Positions 6,729 through 9,302 of a stretch of DNA of 9,302 nt are shown here, in pieces. Position 1 is the first letter of the stretch; each line of letters starts with the position of its first letter. The notes below the pieces were generated by a model, which had not been told where the DNA came from, did no database searches, and was given only the letters and a program-made list of their open reading frames with translations. Origin of the DNA: Synergistaceae bacterium. GTDB lineage: Bacteria; Synergistota; Synergistia; Synergistales; Aminobacteriaceae. The position numbers and the translations under genes were made by a program. The stretch covers positions 1 through 9,302 of the forward strand of contig JAFRSL010000269.1 in assembly GCA_017427625.1 (NCBI GenBank), given 5' to 3'.

Positions 6729-7843
6729 AGAATATCTTTGTGTCATGCGGCGAGGTAAGTGGCGATATTTACGCGGGGGGATTCATTCGTGAGGCGTTGA
6801 AGATCTCACCGTCAGCAAAAATCTGGGGAATGCTAGGCTCTGAGGGAGTTAAGGCCGGAGGAACTGCGTCATGGAGCTATGAGGAGCTGAAACTCATGGG
6901 GCTTCTCGAAATTCTCCCCGCAATCCCGCGAATATTGAGGCTGAAACGTAACATAGCCCGCGAAATTATGAGAGTGAAACCTGACGCTGTAGTCCTGATT
7001 GACTGCCCTGACTTTCACTTGATGCTCGCAAAATCACTGAGGAAATCCGGATATTCGGGGAAGATAGTCTCACTTATACCGCCGACGGTTTGGGCATGGC
7101 GTGCAGGAAGAGTAAAGAACCTGAGGCGAGACTTTGACGTTTGCCTTCCGCTTTTCTCGTTTGAGCATGAGTTCCTGATTTCTATGGGCGTGAGATCGCT
7201 TTGGAAGTCTCACCCATTAGTCCGCGAGATTGAGAGTGTAAAAATCCCCGAAAGATTCCGTGAACGTTTCGAGAACAAGCGCGTTATCGCATTGATGCCC
7301 GGAAGCAGACGGTACGACATAAAATTCCACCTCGATATACTTCTTGGGACTGCTGAAATTCTCAGGGGTAAGGGATACTGCCCCGTATTCTCGGTCGCTG
7401 AGGGACTTAGCGAGTGCCTTGCTGACGAAGTTAGGGAGCGGGCAAGTGCGAGGGGCTTTGATGTTTGGGAGGGGAGCGGGCGCGAATTGATGCTGGGCTC
7501 TGAGGCTGTCGCGGGAGTTTCGGGGACTGTGTCGGTCGAGGCAATGCTGCTCCGGCGATTCATGGCCGTAATCTACAACATGAGGCGGCTGAATTATGCG
7601 ATCCTGAAGAGGCTCGTACATGTCAGAAACATCTCGATTCCCAACATGCTCACGGACAGGCAGGTTTACCCCGAACTTCTCTGCGACGATGCTAACCCAG
7701 AACGGATTGTGAGCGAGCTTGAACGCTACCTCAACGATGAGACAGTGAGGCATGAAACCGACAAGGCACTTCAGAAAGCCAGGCTCTCAATGGGAGAATA
7801 TGACGCTTTCAAATTCTGGGCCGAATGCGTAATTAACGCGTAA
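6725..7843 (+). CDS. lpxB: LpxB, lipid-A-disaccharide synthase
   Basis: LpxB is a peripheral inner-membrane GT-B glycosyltransferase (family GT19) that joins lipid X to UDP-2,3-diacylglucosamine, forming the beta-1,6 tetraacyl disaccharide. The 372 residues are normal length. Conserved motifs run in order: CGEVSGD near the N-terminus (8-14), LMGLLEILP (57-65), the DCPDFH stretch (93-98; D96 matches the catalytic Asp of the E. coli 'DaPDFN'), PPTVWAWR (119-126), SHPL (162-165; the usual preceding Gly is Ser161 here... K161-S162-H163), MPGSRRYDI (191-199; R195 matches the essential Arg), VSGTVSVEA (265-273) and the C-terminal IPNMLTDRQVYPELL (305-319). The usual E after LPGSR-x-x is Asp198. Its ATG overlaps the carrier's stop in ATGA, with no clear Shine-Dalgarno, pointing to coupled translation. 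It is the last gene of the operon. Identity is firm. Confidence 0.95.
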   Translation: MKNIFVSCGEVSGDIYAGGFIREALKISPSAKIWGMLGSEGVKAGGTASWSYEELKLMGLLEILPAIPRILRLKRNIAREIMRVKPDAVVLIDCPDFHLMLAKSLRKSGYSGKIVSLIPPTVWAWRAGRVKNLRRDFDVCLPLFSFEHEFLISMGVRSLWKSHPLVREIESVKIPERFRERFENKRVIALMPGSRRYDIKFHLDILLGTAEILRGKGYCPVFSVAEGLSECLADEVRERASARGFDVWEGSGRELMLGSEAVAGVSGTVSVEAMLLRRFMAVIYNMRRLNYAILKRLVHVRNISIPNMLTDRQVYPELLCDDANPERIVSELERYLNDETVRHETDKALQKARLSMGEYDAFKFWAECVINA

Positions 7844-7861
7844 CATTTTTCGTGAGAGTTG

Positions 7862-7870
7862 TGTTATTAT
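7862..7870 (+). promoter_or_regulatory. candidate extended -10 promoter for the metal-uptake operon
   Basis: TGT followed by TATTAT (7865-7870) forms an extended -10 element (TGn plus one mismatch to TATAAT), in the gap after lpxB. No good -35 box is visible (AACATT at 7842-7847). Transcription would start near 7877 and give a leader of about 150 nt containing the palindromic element at 7891-7999. Sequence-based guess. Confidence 0.3.
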
Positions 7871-7890
7871 TACCTCCGTAAAAAAAGGAC

Positions 7891-7999
7891 GACCCCTCCG
7901 TCTCTTCGAGACACCTCCCCTTCTCAGGGGCGGTAAGAAACGTCGGAAACCTTGCGCTCCCTGCTAAGGGGGAGAGGGCCAACTTGTTGGCGAGGGGGT
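7891..7999. repeat. MITE-like palindromic multi-hairpin element
   Basis: About 110 bp bounded by imperfect terminal inverted repeats: ACCCCTC (7892-7898) against GAGGGGGT (7992-7999), with one extra G. Four hairpins lie inside: GTCTC-TTC-GAGAC (7900-7912), CCCC-TTCTCA-GGGG (7917-7930), CTCCC/GGGAG (7957-7961 / 7970-7974) and GCCAAC-TT-GTTGGC (7978-7991). The pattern, a short terminal repeat with a perfect hairpin just inside each end and two C-rich/G-rich hairpins in the middle, resembles the dispersed non-coding palindromic repeats found in many copies in some gut anaerobes. It encodes no protein. It lies between lpxB and nikK, so it may end or modulate transcription; none of the hairpins is followed by a T-run on the + strand. 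Copy number cannot be judged from one window. Confidence 0.6.
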
Positions 8000-8029
8000 A
8001 TTCTCAAAAATCTTTGCGGAGGTTTTATC

Positions 8030-8812
8030 ATGTTCAAACGTTCATTCATTCTCGCAGCAGCATTCATCATCGCGGCAGTTCCGGCGTTCTCTCACGAACT
8101 CACGATAAAAGCATCTGACACGGCCATGAAGGAAGGTCAGCCGTTCAACGCAACAGTACAATCGGCGCACAGGTTCATAGTTCCCGAAGAGGTCGAGATA
8201 CTTTCGAGGGTCAAGGCAGGAATCATCGAGGACGGAAAATTCGTCCCCTCCGAACTCAAAGCAAATGAGCCGGGTCTCTGCATCGACTTCACCGTAACTC
8301 CGAAAGACTTGTCGAAGTCCGTGATTCTCGTCGCAACGAAGGACGGGGAGTCATGGTGCGTTACCAACGAGGGCGGAAAATCTGGAGCGCGCAAAGACCT
8401 CGAAGCTCAGGGTCTCAAAGTCATATCGGCCAACAAATACGACAAGTACGCCAAAGCAATCTTCAACACCTCGAAGGACGACAAGAATTTTGCCAGCGTA
8501 GTCGGCCACCCTCTCGAAATTGTCCCAGTAACAAATCCAGCGGACGCACAAGTCGGCGAATACTTCAACGTCAAAATCCTCCTCAACGGTCAGCCATACA
8601 CAGGGCCGGTTTGGGCGACGTATGACGGCTTTGTAACTGAGTACGAGAACACATATGCCTACTACACGGAGGCAGAGAACGGCGAGGCTCATGTGAAGAT
8701 CACCGCGCCGGGCTGGTGGGGAATAAGGGCGGCAAAGGCTGGGCTTCCGGGAGTTGAGGGCGACTATGACGCTCTGAACCTTCGGGCGTTCCTCCTGTTT
8801 GAAGTGAGATGA
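8030..8812 (+). CDS. nikK: NikK-like DUF4198 periplasmic protein of nickel/cobalt uptake
   Basis: A 260-residue DUF4198 protein. ATG 8030 is chosen because GGAGG (8018-8022) sits 7 nt upstream; the frame is open back to 7952, but that part would lie inside the palindromic element. Residues 1-21 form a signal peptide with a likely cut after AFS, which would leave His22 as the mature N-terminus (HELTIKA). The DUF4198 C-terminal half is clear: GHPLEIVPVTNP (159-170), then VKILLNGQPYTGPVWATYDGF and an ITAPGWWGIRAA strand (224-235). DUF4198 proteins often accompany ECF-type nickel/cobalt transporters, where they are called NikK and are thought to help deliver the metal. The following genes (NikL-like, then CbiM/NikM) fit that role. 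The stop overlaps the next start in ATGA. Family is firm; nickel rather than cobalt is inferred from the NikK/NikL pairing. Confidence 0.83.
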   Translation: MFKRSFILAAAFIIAAVPAFSHELTIKASDTAMKEGQPFNATVQSAHRFIVPEEVEILSRVKAGIIEDGKFVPSELKANEPGLCIDFTVTPKDLSKSVILVATKDGESWCVTNEGGKSGARKDLEAQGLKVISANKYDKYAKAIFNTSKDDKNFASVVGHPLEIVPVTNPADAQVGEYFNVKILLNGQPYTGPVWATYDGFVTEYENTYAYYTEAENGEAHVKITAPGWWGIRAAKAGLPGVEGDYDALNLRAFLLFEVR

Positions 8813-9279
8813 GGACGAGAATTTTCATCGGGCTGGCGGTTATCGCTGGCCTGATTTCTCTTTCTGACTGTGAAACTCTCGCTCATGGTACGGGCTACAG
8901 GCACTCGGAATTTCGGGCGGTCGCTTTGGAGTTCATGTACTCGACGGGCGAGATGATGTCTTACCGTGAAGCGCGGGTATTTTCGCCGAACGATGAAAAG
9001 TTCGCGTACCAGACTGGAAGGACGGACGAGAAGGGACGGTTCGCATTCACACCTGACACTTCGGGGACATGGCGCGTTATCGTCCGAGATGAGGAGGGCC
9101 ATCAGTGTACGGCAGAGATTGATGTTACGGCGGAATTTCTTGCGGGAAAATCTGACGGCGCTCAGAAGCATGATGATGGAACACTTCCGCAGGGTAGGGA
9201 GCTTTTCATTCGGGCATTACTTGGGGTAAGCGTAATCTTCAACATAGCTATGATAGTGAGGCGCAGACATGCACATTAG
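8809..9279 (+). CDS. nikL: NikL-like membrane-anchored component of a nickel/cobalt ECF transporter
   Basis: A 156-residue protein with an N-terminal signal or anchor segment (~5-18), an extracytoplasmic domain (~26-125) and a C-terminal membrane segment (~132-150) followed by a short basic tail, RRRHAH. This two-helix, external-loop topology is that of NikL, a partner of NikM transporters. The domain has a carboxypeptidase-regulatory-like beta-sandwich signature, QTGRTDEKGRFAFTPD then GTWRVIVRDEEGH (68-98). If signal peptidase cuts after TLA (residue 25), the mature protein begins H26-G-T-G-Y-R-H32. A Cys at 21 is preceded by LSD, a poor lipobox, so a lipoprotein is unlikely. The start overlaps the nikK-like stop (ATGA), and the end overlaps the next gene by 11 nt. 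The topology and context make the call likely; the protein family is poorly conserved. Confidence 0.72.
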   Translation: MRTRIFIGLAVIAGLISLSDCETLAHGTGYRHSEFRAVALEFMYSTGEMMSYREARVFSPNDEKFAYQTGRTDEKGRFAFTPDTSGTWRVIVRDEEGHQCTAEIDVTAEFLAGKSDGAQKHDDGTLPQGRELFIRALLGVSVIFNIAMIVRRRHAH

Positions 9280-9302
9280 CGAGGGAATATTATCGGGCGG
9301 AA
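9269..9302 (+). CDS. CbiM/NikM S-component, 5' end only
   Basis: Only 11 codons are visible, MHISEGILSGG, but this is the diagnostic N-terminus of the CbiM/NikM family, in which the N-terminal amine and His2 help bind Ni2+ or Co2+. A Shine-Dalgarno-like GTGAGG (9256-9261) lies 7 nt upstream. The ATG overlaps the end of the nikL-like gene by 11 nt. The T component (CbiQ/NikQ) and ATPase (CbiO/NikO) would be expected just outside the window. The metal (nickel or cobalt) cannot be told from this fragment. Confidence 0.8.
   Translation, partial: MHISEGILSGG

Noticed and set aside
7217..7753. 178-codon minus-strand open frame opposite lpxB
   Set aside because: It is antisense to strongly conserved LpxB motifs, and its protein shows no recognisable domain. 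It is best explained as a shadow of the codon bias of the real gene.
7841..7890. Rho-independent terminator right after lpxB
   Set aside because: TAACA (7841-7845) and TGTTA (7862-7866) give only a 5-bp AT-rich stem without a following T-run. The later GC-rich hairpins also lack one, so no terminator is called.
7952..8029. Upstream extension of the nikK-like gene to a TTG at 7952
   Set aside because: It would start within the palindromic element and put a Gly/Arg-rich stretch before a clean signal peptide. ATG 8030 has an ideal GGAGG 7 nt upstream.
8809..8880. Lipoprotein signal in the NikL-like protein (Cys21)
   Set aside because: The residues before Cys are LSD; Asp at -1 does not fit a lipobox. 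Cleavage after TLA (residue 25), or an uncleaved anchor, is more likely.
8351..9171. Long minus-strand open frames opposite the nikK- and nikL-like genes
   Set aside because: The plus-strand genes have signal peptides, family motifs and ribosome-binding sites; the antisense frames have none of these.

Overview
The window is a compact bacterial chromosome segment with almost every gene on the + strand. It carries lipid A and LPS-export genes (lptF/G-type permease, lpxI, lpxB), so the organism has a Gram-negative outer membrane. Use of LpxI, the LPS genes sharing an operon with a divergent SLC1 carrier, and a NikK/NikL/CbiM-type metal-uptake locus fit an anaerobic, gut-type bacterium, perhaps Synergistota. 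The phylum is an inference from gene content; there is no rRNA or other marker in the window.

Layout. (1) Positions 1-167 hold the 5' part of a gene on the minus strand, cut by the window edge. It has a good ribosome-binding site and a weak resemblance to the flagellar protein FliE. (2) Positions 168-460 are an AT-rich divergent promoter region with overlapping -10 boxes on both strands. (3) Positions 461-7843 look like one operon of six genes with no gaps between them (overlaps of 1, 4, 4, 23 and 4 nt): a secreted DUF4140/DUF4139 protein, a four-TM protein with a PAS-like and a degenerate GGDEF-like domain, an LptF/LptG-type permease, LpxI, a fusion of a histidine-kinase-type ATPase domain with an SLC1-type carrier, and LpxB. 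(4) Positions 7844-8029 are intergenic. They hold a candidate extended -10 promoter and a ~110-bp multi-hairpin palindromic element. (5) Positions 8030-9302 begin a second operon of overlapping genes: a DUF4198 periplasmic protein (NikK-like), a NikL-like protein with one membrane anchor, and the first 11 codons of a CbiM/NikM S-component, which runs off the window.

How the genes work together. LpxI releases lipid X from UDP-diacylglucosamine, and LpxB joins lipid X to a second UDP-diacylglucosamine to make the lipid A disaccharide. The LptF/G-type protein belongs to the inner-membrane complex that extracts finished LPS. The DUF4139 protein, the PAS/GGDEF-like protein and the carrier are co-transcribed with them by arrangement, but their link to envelope biogenesis is unknown. 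The second operon is a nickel/cobalt ECF-type uptake system.

The points most worth attention are the ATPase-SLC1 fusion, which has lost most of the canonical Na+ and substrate residues, and the PAS protein whose GGDEF-like domain lacks the catalytic signature. I found no CRISPR array, tRNA, rRNA, transposase or recognised riboswitch.
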